DNA of 24,197 nucleotides from a virus: IMG/VR virus record IMGVR_UViG_3300043469_000056, positions 1-24,197 of that record; one strand, written 5' to 3'. Both the position numbers and the translations under genes were made by a program. Below, piece after piece: positions 17,119 to 23,213 of this stretch (its first letter is position 1; every line of letters begins with the position of its first letter). A model generated the notes under the pieces. That model was given only the letters and a program-made list of their open reading frames with translations, did no database searches and was not told the DNA's origin.

Positions 17119-17158
17119 CCTCCTATTTTAGGTTAACCTTAATTATAGCATGAATAGG
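17119..17158 (-). promoter_or_regulatory. Extended -10 promoter with overlapping palindrome (operator?) before the short chaperone
   Basis: In the 44-base gap between the two chaperone genes, the minus strand reads TGCTATAAT at 17142-17150, a complete extended -10 box (TGn plus TATAAT). A -35 match at 16-18 bases upstream is poor. Transcription would start near 17135, inside the perfect 10-base palindrome AGGTTAACCT at 17130-17139. That position suits an operator for a small dimeric repressor. AGGAGG (17119-17125 region) then serves the gene. The motifs are seen directly; promoter and operator function are inferred. Confidence 0.5.
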
Positions 17159-17863
17159 CTAATTTTTCATAAGGGATGGATCTCTTGCATCTTCATAATC
17201 AAGCCCCATTCCAATACCAAATCCAGCCTTTATAGCATTTTGTCCTTGAAGGGCTAGAACATCATTGCTGTCAGAAGTGGCTCCGCCACTAAATACCCTA
17301 GCCTTCATGTCTTCCCATTCTTTTTGACCTTTATCAGAATTAGTAGCACCATCTAGATCTACCCCCTGAATTGCTGCCAAAAACTTTTTTTCTTCATAAT
17401 CTAATTCTCTTTTACTAGAAAGAGTAACCATTAATTCTGGCATAGATAAAGACTCTTCTAGTTCTTTATAGTCTTTCCAAATTCCTAATATAAATACTTC
17501 TGCCTCTAGTTTTGCTAAATCAAGATCATCCCAGGTAGAACCGCTAGTCTTTGCTTGTTCTTTTACTGGTTCCTCTGATTTTTTATTTATCTTAATACCA
17601 GCAGCAATATCTATAACTTTATATATTGTAGGTAGGTCAAGGTTATCTTCTACTGTATTTGCTATTTCTGGATAGTATTGTTTCATACAAATACCGACAC
17701 ATTTTGACAAAACTTCAATAGCCTCATCATCGTCTGAGGCATCCTTGATGCCTTCAAACTCTACCATAAACTCTCTTAAATATTTAATCTTTAATGGGAT
17801 AATTTCTAATTCTGTTCCATCAATTAAATAAATATTACCTTTACTATATACTTCTGTAGCCAT
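17159..17863 (-). CDS. Tail assembly chaperone, long form (GT-like fusion)
   Basis: This 234-residue protein has an N-terminal domain (1-90) paralogous to the 102-residue chaperone and a C-terminal extension. The extension has a polar linker (about 95-110), a helical part (LAKLEAEVFILGIWKDYKEL), and a segment with SMPELMVTLSSKRELDYEEK, the kind of T domain that follows the frameshift in other phages. The ATG at 17863 is chosen because MATEVY aligns with MATTKY of its paralogue; a TTG at 17890 lies in the terminator tail. There is no Shine-Dalgarno before this ATG. A candidate -10 box seven bases upstream would give a leaderless mRNA. Six A's at 17579-17584, at the domain border, could slip to a short form, but this is weak. 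Confidence 0.8.
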   Translation of the reverse strand: MATEVYSKGNIYLIDGTELEIIPLKIKYLREFMVEFEGIKDASDDDEAIEVLSKCVGICMKQYYPEIANTVEDNLDLPTIYKVIDIAAGIKINKKSEEPVKEQAKTSGSTWDDLDLAKLEAEVFILGIWKDYKELEESLSMPELMVTLSSKRELDYEEKKFLAAIQGVDLDGATNSDKGQKEWEDMKARVFSGGATSDSNDVLALQGQNAIKAGFGIGMGLDYEDARDPSLMKN

Positions 17864-17870
17864 TTTATCT

Positions 17871-17879
17871 ATTCTATCA
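17871..17879 (-). promoter_or_regulatory. Extended -10 element placed for a leaderless transcript
   Basis: The minus strand reads TGATAGAAT, a TGn plus a five-of-six -10 hexamer. Between the hexamer and the ATG at 17863 there are seven bases (AGATAAA), so the expected start of transcription falls on or next to the start codon. The gene lacks a Shine-Dalgarno, which fits leaderless translation, a common mode in Actinobacteria. The element lies immediately downstream of an intrinsic terminator, so a new promoter is needed for full expression. No -35 box is visible because that position is occupied by the terminator. Confidence 0.45.
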
Positions 17880-17880
17880 T

Positions 17881-17914
17881 AAAAAAACAAAGCCCACCCC
17901 CGAAGGGATGGGCC
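17881..17914 (-). terminator. Intrinsic terminator after the major tail protein gene
   Basis: The RNA from the minus strand would fold GCCCATCCC and GGGGTGGGC (17892-17913) into a 9-bp stem with one G-U pair, closed by a UUCG tetraloop and followed by TTTGTTTTTTT. This is a textbook Rho-independent terminator. It lies just past the major tail protein stop codon and before the long chaperone, so it would leave abundant tail-tube mRNA and reduce read-through into chaperone and tape measure genes. Confidence 0.9.
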
Positions 17915-17920
17915 TGTTAT

Positions 17921-17938
17921 TAATCTAAAACTAGATTA
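17921..17938 (-). repeat. Small AT-rich hairpin at the major tail protein stop codon
   Basis: TAATCTA and TAGATTA form a perfect 7-bp inverted repeat around a 4-base loop. One arm contains the TAA stop codon (17936-17938). It stands directly upstream of the GC-rich terminator. The same tandem layout follows the major capsid gene, which suggests a shared 3'-end design rather than chance. Confidence 0.6.
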
Positions 17939-18571
17939 TGTTGCTGGTGTCCAGGTACGATCTACGATCTTACCATATGAACCAGATGTATCCTCTGGTA
18001 GGAGACGGAATGATACTTCAAACATTGAAGCCTCATCACGCTTTGCAGATACTGTTACATTCTCAATTGAGAGTGCACGGTATGCGTTGTATGTGCGCTC
18101 TACGTATGCTGATTCCGCACAGTCGCCTGTGCCTGGACCTACAGCAATAATTCCACGCTCTACTGGACATTCGCCAATATCGCCTGCAGAAAGATCAAGT
18201 CTCTGTCCGTTAGATGTGCTCTTTGTGCCTGTCAACTGATCAGAGTTGTAAGCAAGTGCAAGAAGCAAGTTCTCAAGTGTGGCTTCAGCAAAAGCAGTTG
18301 CCATGTTCACTTGCATTCCTTGCTTGTATAACTTAGCAACGTCAAGAAGTTGGTCAACCTGTACTTCGCCGAAGTCTGGTTGGAACTGCAATTCAAGGCC
18401 GTTCATTGTATAACCTACGTTAGTAAAATCAGAATCATCAGCGATTGTCTCTCTGTATGACTCGGATGATACATAAGCAGGCAGTGTGCCAGAAGTTAGT
18501 GTTGTGTCTGCGACGAAAAACGCTGCAGCACCAACAATAATGTTAGTAGACGTACCACGAGTGTATGCCAT
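17936..18571 (-). CDS. Major tail protein (tail tube subunit)
   Basis: A 211-residue protein in the usual position between tail terminator and chaperones. It begins MAYTRGTSTNIIVGAAAFFV, typical of actinophage-style tube proteins. It continues with beta strands (GLELQFQPDFGEVQVDQLLD at about 58-77), a helix rich in Ala (MATAFAEATLENLLLALAYN at about 89-108), and closes with strands (VTVSAKRDEASMFEVSFRLL). This is the pattern of the tube fold, which stacks as hexameric rings around the tape measure. It has a strong GAGGTGA eight bases before the ATG, in a 77-base leader, and is followed by a strong terminator. Both suit a protein needed in hundreds of copies. Identification is by position, length and fold pattern. 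Confidence 0.85.
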   Translation of the reverse strand: MAYTRGTSTNIIVGAAAFFVADTTLTSGTLPAYVSSESYRETIADDSDFTNVGYTMNGLELQFQPDFGEVQVDQLLDVAKLYKQGMQVNMATAFAEATLENLLLALAYNSDQLTGTKSTSNGQRLDLSAGDIGECPVERGIIAVGPGTGDCAESAYVERTYNAYRALSIENVTVSAKRDEASMFEVSFRLLPEDTSGSYGKIVDRTWTPAT

Positions 18572-18648
18572 ATTTTTTCACCTCTACTTTCAATAGAATC
18601 TATATTAAGTTGTTGGGGTGTTTCCTCAAAATAAGTATAACAGCATTT

Positions 18649-19215
18649 TTAAGTGTATGGGTTTTCATAGGCTACCCCGTTGACCGTAATATTGTCTATT
18701 GTGTGGTAGTCGTACTCAATAATTAGTTTATTTGCATATACCGTTCTGGCTGAGGCTAGTTCTAGTACATCTCTTGTCTCATCAGCCTGGTAGACACGAA
18801 GGTTGTGAAAATAGACATTAAACGGAAGGTTGTCTACTTCAAACTCTGCACACCATGCGTTTACGTCTTGTGCGGCAGAGTCCTCACGATCAAGGGAGTC
18901 AGTGATGATTCTGTGAGCATCTGTGATTTTACTTAAATTTGTACAATATAAATAGTAGACCATTTGCTCTCTTTTGTTTCTGTAAAAGGAGTTTGGCCTA
19001 AATCTAATTAATCTTTCATACTGAATCAATAGTGGGTCAGATATACCTGGGGCTGCTATGTAGTTTTTAAATACATCTTCTATATTTGTAGGGGTAGTAG
19101 GAAATACTGGAACCATTTGCTCTGTACCGCTTAAAATACCAAAACGCTCTAGTTGACCAACAACGTATTGATTAATAAATGTTGGGGGAAATCCTGTTAC
19201 TAATACATTTTCCAT
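18649..19215 (-). CDS. Tail terminator protein candidate
   Basis: A 188-residue protein directly before the major tail protein, where tail terminators are encoded. The N-terminus (VTGFPPTFINQYVVGQL at about 6-22) is followed by an alpha/beta middle (MVYYLYCTNLSKITDAHRII at about 84-103, a strand then a helix) and C-terminal strands (FNVYFHNLRVYQ; LIIEYDYHTI). This matches the expected strand-helix-strand pattern of the hexameric ring that caps the tail and meets the head stopper. The ATG follows the previous stop by four bases, with GAGGT about eleven bases upstream. Confidence rests mostly on position. Confidence 0.7.
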   Translation of the reverse strand: MENVLVTGFPPTFINQYVVGQLERFGILSGTEQMVPVFPTTPTNIEDVFKNYIAAPGISDPLLIQYERLIRFRPNSFYRNKREQMVYYLYCTNLSKITDAHRIITDSLDREDSAAQDVNAWCAEFEVDNLPFNVYFHNLRVYQADETRDVLELASARTVYANKLIIEYDYHTIDNITVNGVAYENPYT

Positions 19216-19219
19216 AGTC

Positions 19220-19897
19220 TTATTCTACCTCAATCTTTGCATTTGTAATCCATTTATACCCAGTAGATACGCCCTTTGGTCTACCCTGCTTTGCACCTGC
19301 TGGAAGATTCTTTTTGTATATAACTGGATTGCTTATATAATCAGAGATACCGCTTGCTCTTAAAAATGCTTGAGTAAAGTATCTTGTCATAAATTCATCA
19401 AAAATTCTTTCAAAAGATCCTTCAACCTGATTGCCTCCAGGATTTCTTACTGTAACTGGCTTTGAAGTAAAGACAGTCTCTCCACCTTCATAAAATCTTA
19501 ATACTGAGTTTTTCTTTGGTCGAATAACTACGGGTATTCCATTTTCCATTATTTTTGCTTTATTGTAAAATGGAGTGGTTGCATCTTGCTGTATAGTTCT
19601 TGATTGTCTAAAAGTAGAATTAAGAGAAAGCCCTAGGTTGCTAACAGTGTACGTTATGTCAAATAATCTTGCTTGTGGGCTTCCTGTTTGATACCACTCA
19701 TATACGTGATGTAGTGCTTCTTTATTTGCTCTTGCTTCAACATCTACGTATTGTCCTAGTGCAAAGATAACCCCTCTACCAAGATTATCTAAAAATACTT
19801 TTTTACCCTTTTGAGCACCCTCTAAAAAACCCAAAGAGTAGTTAGCAATATTAAGAAGTTCTTTTTCAAAGTTGTTGGTCTGTATGGAGACTCTCAC
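19220..19897 (-). CDS. Neck / tail-completion protein, HK97 gp10-like candidate
   Basis: A 225-residue protein. The N-terminal half is helical (NFEKELLNIANYSLGFLEGA; ARANKEALHHVYEWY), followed by a basic, strand-rich part (MENGIPVVIRPKKNSVLRFY at about 119-138) and a basic tail (KQGRPKGVSTGYKWITNAKI). Proteins of this look sit between head stopper and tail terminator and are annotated as neck or HK97-gp10-like. The basic C-terminus may contact DNA or the tail ring. It starts with GTG, overlapping the previous stop by one base (TAGTG). Function is inferred from order; an HK97-gp10 match could not be checked here. Confidence 0.65.
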   Translation of the reverse strand: MRVSIQTNNFEKELLNIANYSLGFLEGAQKGKKVFLDNLGRGVIFALGQYVDVEARANKEALHHVYEWYQTGSPQARLFDITYTVSNLGLSLNSTFRQSRTIQQDATTPFYNKAKIMENGIPVVIRPKKNSVLRFYEGGETVFTSKPVTVRNPGGNQVEGSFERIFDEFMTRYFTQAFLRASGISDYISNPVIYKKNLPAGAKQGRPKGVSTGYKWITNAKIEVE

Positions 19898-20346
19898 TAG
19901 TCACCAACTGTCTGGTTCTCTGTTCTGCGCCAGAGCATTTTATAATATTCTATTTCTCCAAATGGACCAATAAAAGGCTCAAAAGTTCCTATTTCATAGA
20001 TAGTTCCACGGCCAGTTCTTGGGCCTGCTGTTTCTTTATAAAACACTATATCGCTTGCGCTTCTAATGTTTGTAACTAGTATGTTTGTAATTGCATTTTC
20101 TGCATTATTAGAAGATGTTCTTATGTCTGATTTTGATCTTGCAATAAGTTTACCATCATACTGTAAAAATACATCTGGTTTTAATTCTACATCTCCTGCG
20201 CCACCTATAGTTGTTGCGTTGCAAATAATAGTTCTATCAAATACCCATTCTTTATTTGCTTGTCCATAATTGTTTTGTGTAATTATTGGATAGTAAATAT
20301 CTGCTTTCATTGGGTAGATAAAGTCTGTTGCCTCGCACTCAGCCAT
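19897..20346 (-). CDS. Head closure (stopper) protein candidate
   Basis: A 149-residue beta-rich protein placed between the adaptor candidate and the neck protein. Strands include DIYYPIITQNNYGQANKEWV at about 16-35, then RTIICNATTIGG, and a C-terminal GTIYEIGTFEPFIGPFGEIE (about 113-132) before YYKMLWRR. Head stoppers of SPP1 gp16 or HK97 type are small beta barrels of similar size that close the portal channel after packaging. The start overlaps the adaptor stop (TAATG). The assignment relies on order, size and all-beta character. Confidence 0.65.
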   Translation of the reverse strand: MAECEATDFIYPMKADIYYPIITQNNYGQANKEWVFDRTIICNATTIGGAGDVELKPDVFLQYDGKLIARSKSDIRTSSNNAENAITNILVTNIRSASDIVFYKETAGPRTGRGTIYEIGTFEPFIGPFGEIEYYKMLWRRTENQTVGD

Positions 20347-21350
20347 TATAAAACTCCAGGTGTGCCAAAGTTCGTAATATACTTTTCTAGGATTTTGTCT
20401 ACTAGGATATTGCCTGTTCCGCTAAGTGCAGACTTGTCAATCTTAATCTTGTATTGGTCTGTAGAATAATCAAGAATATATCTCTTGTGGTATTCCATTT
20501 TGCCACATTTAATGTCATCAATAAGCATTGTTGCGGCATCTTGAATATCATAAGGAACTACCTTGTACCCCGTTTCAAGCGAGAATAGATAGTTAAATGT
20601 TACTGGAAATGTTACTCCTGCGGCTACTGCTAGTGTTACGGGGCTATCTTCTGTATCGTAAAGATAAATTGAATCTGACTCTCCAAGTGGTACACCCTTT
20701 GGTGTTCCAACTGCTCTAACATATGAATCAGTCATTTGCTGATTCCACTCTTTAATAATTGCTGTCTTGTCTTTTGTTAACAGATAACTCCACTCAAACA
20801 ATGCTGCAGGATCTTGTGTTGAATCCCAGACAAGTTCGTTGTTTTCATATGCCTTTAAAATTTTATATACTCTATCCCAGATGCCAAGATAGTCTGTTCC
20901 ATTACCATTTGTTTCATACCATGAACGCTCATAGTAGAAGCCTCCTGGAACTATAGAATCAATGATTGCTCGTGCTAAGTTTTCATATTGTAAGTATTGT
21001 GCAATTTCTGTTGCTGTAGTAAAGCCTAAACTTTGTGCTAGTTTTGTAGGGTTTACATAAGGACGCATAATTTCTAGATTATCCTCAACAACAAGATCTC
21101 CTTCTTCTGGAATTTCAGAGCCAGTTGAATAGACCGCTTCATAAATAGCCAAATAGTAAGACTCGTCATAAGAATTAAACTGGTCTGGAAGAGTGTATTC
21201 TAGTTTTGATCCAGCAGTAGAAACAATAGTTTCTGTAACATCATTTACATTTCTTGTGCTTTGATTAATAACAAGAATGTAGTCAGTATTTGGTAAAGGC
21301 ACATCATAAGAGATGGTTAATGGGTATGGTGGTAAACGTAAAATCTGCAT
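20346..21350 (-). CDS. Head-tail adaptor candidate with an extra N-terminal beta domain
   Basis: A 334-residue protein. Residues 1-80 form a beta domain (LPPYPLTISYDVPLPNTDYI). From about 98 a helical region begins with VNPTKLAQSLGFTTATEIAQ (as seen in connector adaptors: 'vt.eeLa..lg...'), continuing YLQYENLARAIIDSIV. The last 60 residues (MLIDDIKCGKMEYHKRYI; YKIKIDKSALSGTGNILVDK; ITNFGTPGVL) resemble the extended arm by which adaptors pack under the portal. It is longer than gp6/gp15-type adaptors (about 110-150 residues), mainly because of the beta domain and an insertion around 205-260. Start and previous stop overlap as TAATG. Confidence 0.65.
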   Translation of the reverse strand: MQILRLPPYPLTISYDVPLPNTDYILVINQSTRNVNDVTETIVSTAGSKLEYTLPDQFNSYDESYYLAIYEAVYSTGSEIPEEGDLVVEDNLEIMRPYVNPTKLAQSLGFTTATEIAQYLQYENLARAIIDSIVPGGFYYERSWYETNGNGTDYLGIWDRVYKILKAYENNELVWDSTQDPAALFEWSYLLTKDKTAIIKEWNQQMTDSYVRAVGTPKGVPLGESDSIYLYDTEDSPVTLAVAAGVTFPVTFNYLFSLETGYKVVPYDIQDAATMLIDDIKCGKMEYHKRYILDYSTDQYKIKIDKSALSGTGNILVDKILEKYITNFGTPGVL

Positions 21351-21742
21351 TAAATCTTACCGTAATGTCTGGCTACTTCTTTAGGCGATGCTTCACGAAC
21401 TGCCTTATGATTTAGCCACTTAACGGATGCCTCCTTTGTGACAATGTTATATCCTTTTTCAAGGGCACCCACACCGTTCCAATGAAGATTTCGCTCTGAA
21501 TACAAAGCCATCTTGTCTGTTGGAAACTCTAGCGCTTCTTTTTGTTCTTTTGATCCTTCTGCTTTTTTTGTTTCTTTTACTTCTTCTACATCTTTTCTTG
21601 GTACAAAAGGCAAAATAGCCTCTAGCATTTCTTCTTTTGTGCTTGTTCCATATAGATCAATATTGTTCTTTTTTGCATAGGCTTTTAGTTGTGGTACTGT
21701 TTTCTTACTAAATTTTTCTACTACTTCTACTGTTGTTGCCAT
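21350..21742 (-). CDS. Head-module protein with a SAP/HeH-like N-terminal motif
   Basis: A 130-residue protein. Residues 12-47 (KKTVPQLKAYAKKNNIDLYG, then TSTKEEMLEAILPF) match the helix-extension-helix pattern of SAP/HeH/Rho-N motifs, which often bind nucleic acid. A charged Lys/Glu linker follows (about 48-72). The C-terminal 50 residues (MALYSERNLHWNGVGALEKG; KWLNHKAVREASPKEVARHY) form a compact domain that I associate with phage head genes. The ATG at 21742 has GGAGG six bases upstream; a GTG at 21754 lies in that site. It may bind DNA or the portal ring at the vertex; the role is unproven. Confidence 0.7.
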   Translation of the reverse strand: MATTVEVVEKFSKKTVPQLKAYAKKNNIDLYGTSTKEEMLEAILPFVPRKDVEEVKETKKAEGSKEQKEALEFPTDKMALYSERNLHWNGVGALEKGYNIVTKEASVKWLNHKAVREASPKEVARHYGKI

Positions 21743-21758
21743 CTTATCCTCCACTGCT

Positions 21759-21781
21759 ATTATATCAGAGATAACTTATCT
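21759..21781 (-). promoter_or_regulatory. Candidate extended -10 promoter with an inverted repeat
   Basis: On the minus strand TGATATAAT (21759-21767) is a full extended -10 box. One base away lies AGATAA-G-TTATCT (21769-21781), a perfect 6-1-6 inverted repeat over the spacer region, which also holds the TAA stop of the 74-residue gene. A repressor or activator could bind there. No -35 match was found. Together with 17142-17150 and 2414-2422, this suggests that promoters inside the late cluster rely on an extended -10. Confidence 0.4.
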
Positions 21782-22000
21782 TCTACTTGCTCTCAATGTT
21801 TGTGGTCTTCTAATACCGCTTGGTGTTCCAGAAATTGTTATATTATCACCAAATATTGGTGTTGGTATATTTCCTAAAACATTATTTTGTGTAATCATAC
21901 CACTTGGACCCATTATGATTGCTCCGCCTACCCCGCCTACTGCAATAGCGCCATCACCATCATGTTGATGTGAAACTGTTGGGCTTCCTGGATAAGACAT
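21776..22000 (-). CDS. Free-standing paralogue of the major capsid protein N-terminal arm
   Basis: This 74-residue protein aligns over its whole length with residues 8-80 of the capsid protein encoded just before it. YPGSPTVSHQH is identical (residues 3-13 here, 10-20 there), followed by GDGA, a Gly-rich stretch with GGA, then GNI-T--FG and GTP-GI--P. It ends where the HK97 fold starts in the capsid protein, finishing in a basic tail (RRPQTLRASRR). Of the 11 codons in the identical block, 7 differ, so the duplication is old and the protein sequence has been kept. AAGGAG lies four bases before the ATG. A capsid accessory, vertex or assembly-control peptide is the likely role; function unknown. 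Confidence 0.8.
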   Translation of the reverse strand: MSYPGSPTVSHQHDGDGAIAVGGVGGAIIMGPSGMITQNNVLGNIPTPIFGDNITISGTPSGIRRPQTLRASRR

Positions 22001-22020
22001 AATGCTCCTTAATTGATAAA

Positions 22021-22044
22021 GGAGGACAGTTTGACCTGTCCTCC
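22021..22044 (-). terminator. Strong hairpin after the major capsid gene (attenuator or stability hairpin)
   Basis: GGAGGACAG and CTGTCCTCC form a perfect 9-bp stem around a 6-base loop. The following tract (TTTATCAATT) is only weakly T-rich, so this is probably a partial terminator or a 3' mRNA stabiliser rather than a complete stop. It separates the capsid gene from the 74-residue arm paralogue and would lower expression of that gene and those after it. Confidence 0.65.
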
Positions 22045-22052
22045 CTATCGTT

Positions 22053-22068
22053 TAGTTTTTATAAACTA
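22053..22068 (-). repeat. Small AT-rich hairpin at the major capsid stop codon
   Basis: TAGTTT and AAACTA form a perfect 6-bp inverted repeat with a 4-base loop, directly after the TAA stop (22069-22071) and before the GC-rich hairpin at 22021-22044. The layout mirrors that after the major tail protein gene. Confidence 0.5.
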
Positions 22069-23208
22069 TTATGCAGTAGGATCTGATGCTGCGTCTGCAT
22101 AAGCAACCGCATCAAGTTCTTCCCACTGTAGACCAAAGCGGACGAATACTGTGTATTCAATTGTATCCTTCTTTGGCTTGTATTCACGGTTTACAGTGAT
22201 ATCTCTCTGGAATCCCCAAATACGGTTAGCAGGGAATGTCAAGTCGACATAATCTGCTGGGTAGTAAGGGACTTCTTGTACGTCAATTCCAAGAACACGT
22301 GTTGTACGTGCTCCGCCGAATGTCTGTGCCTGTCCATCAAGGTATGCCTGACGGTTGCGCTCTGTACCTGCAGCACGAGGAGCAAATGCTTCTGCGATAG
22401 CATCAGCAAGTGTTCCGTTGTTCTTTACGATACCTTGGAATGCATCTGTACCAGCGTAGAACTTTAGGTTCTGCTTTAGTGCACGATACTTACGTGGCAT
22501 TGCAAGGATAATATCCTGCATTACTTCAGTTGTCCAGTTATCATCAGTAACAGTAACGAGTGCTTCGTGAGCATCGCCATCATTCTCTACCTTGTGTACG
22601 AAACCTTCCATGATTGAAAGGAAGTTTCCAGTTGAACCATCGCCATTAATAGCAAGGTCTTCGATATCGTTAGCAAATGCGTTTGTCATCAAGCGAACTA
22701 GATGATCTTCAAGCGCTCCGCCTTCAATATTATCTTCAAGTGCTTCTGTAGATACTTCCCAGTCAAGACGAATCTTCTTGGTTGTTAACTCTACCTTTGT
22801 AAATGTTGCACCTGCGTTTGTATAATCATTGCTTGCCTGTGCAGCAGCACGGATTACACGCTCACCAACGTTAACTTTTTCAAGTTCCATGGTGTTTGCT
22901 CTCATTGTAACTCTACGACCATCTTTGGCGAGAACTGTTGCATCCCACACGTAGTCGATGAAGCGACGAGCCTGTTCTGGAAGTAGAATACCTCCAGGTG
23001 TACCAGTTGGATTAATTGCGTTAGGACCGTTGGTTACACCAAAGTTCGCTGTTGCAATATTTCCCATTTCTGCTCCGACATTTGAAGTGGTTGGGCTGGT
23101 AGCAGTTGCTCCGCCAATATCACCTGATGCGAAAGCACCATCACCTGCGTGTTGGTGGCTTACGGTTGGAGAGCCTGGATAGTTCTTTACGATTTCTTGT
23201 TCCGACAT
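22069..23208 (-). CDS. Major capsid protein, HK97 fold
   Basis: A 379-residue protein. Residues 1-75 are a Gly/Thr-rich N-terminal arm (YPGSPTVSHQH at 10-20). The HK97-type domain begins at LLPEQARRFIDYVWDATVLA (about 75-94) with the long strand and helix pattern of the family (VELTTKKIRLDWEVSTEALE; HLVRLMTNAFANDIEDLAIN). Later come GDGSTGNFLSIMEGF, then ILAMPRKYRALKQNLKFYAG, and the closing strands (RIWGFQRDITVNREYKPKKD; VFVRFGLQWEELDAVAYADA). It forms the icosahedral shell. The arm may be cleaved by the upstream protease or exchanged between subunits. The ATG at 23208 is preferred: GGAGGTGA lies five bases before it, while the GTG at 23217 is inside that site. Strong ribosome binding plus 3' hairpins suit very high expression. 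Confidence 0.95.
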   Translation of the reverse strand: MSEQEIVKNYPGSPTVSHQHAGDGAFASGDIGGATATSPTTSNVGAEMGNIATANFGVTNGPNAINPTGTPGGILLPEQARRFIDYVWDATVLAKDGRRVTMRANTMELEKVNVGERVIRAAAQASNDYTNAGATFTKVELTTKKIRLDWEVSTEALEDNIEGGALEDHLVRLMTNAFANDIEDLAINGDGSTGNFLSIMEGFVHKVENDGDAHEALVTVTDDNWTTEVMQDIILAMPRKYRALKQNLKFYAGTDAFQGIVKNNGTLADAIAEAFAPRAAGTERNRQAYLDGQAQTFGGARTTRVLGIDVQEVPYYPADYVDLTFPANRIWGFQRDITVNREYKPKKDTIEYTVFVRFGLQWEELDAVAYADAASDPTA

Positions 23209-23213
23209 ATTGT

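Noticed and set aside
17864-17890. TTG start adding nine residues to the long chaperone
   Set aside because: It lies in the terminator T-tract, has no ribosome site, and breaks the alignment with the paralogue, which begins MAT at the downstream ATG.
18572-18648. Promoter before the major tail protein (TTGAGG, 16 bases, TAATAT; also TATACT further upstream)
   Set aside because: Each match is partial (about four of six per box, or no -35) and expected by chance in this AT-rich 77-base gap. It is kept only as a possibility.
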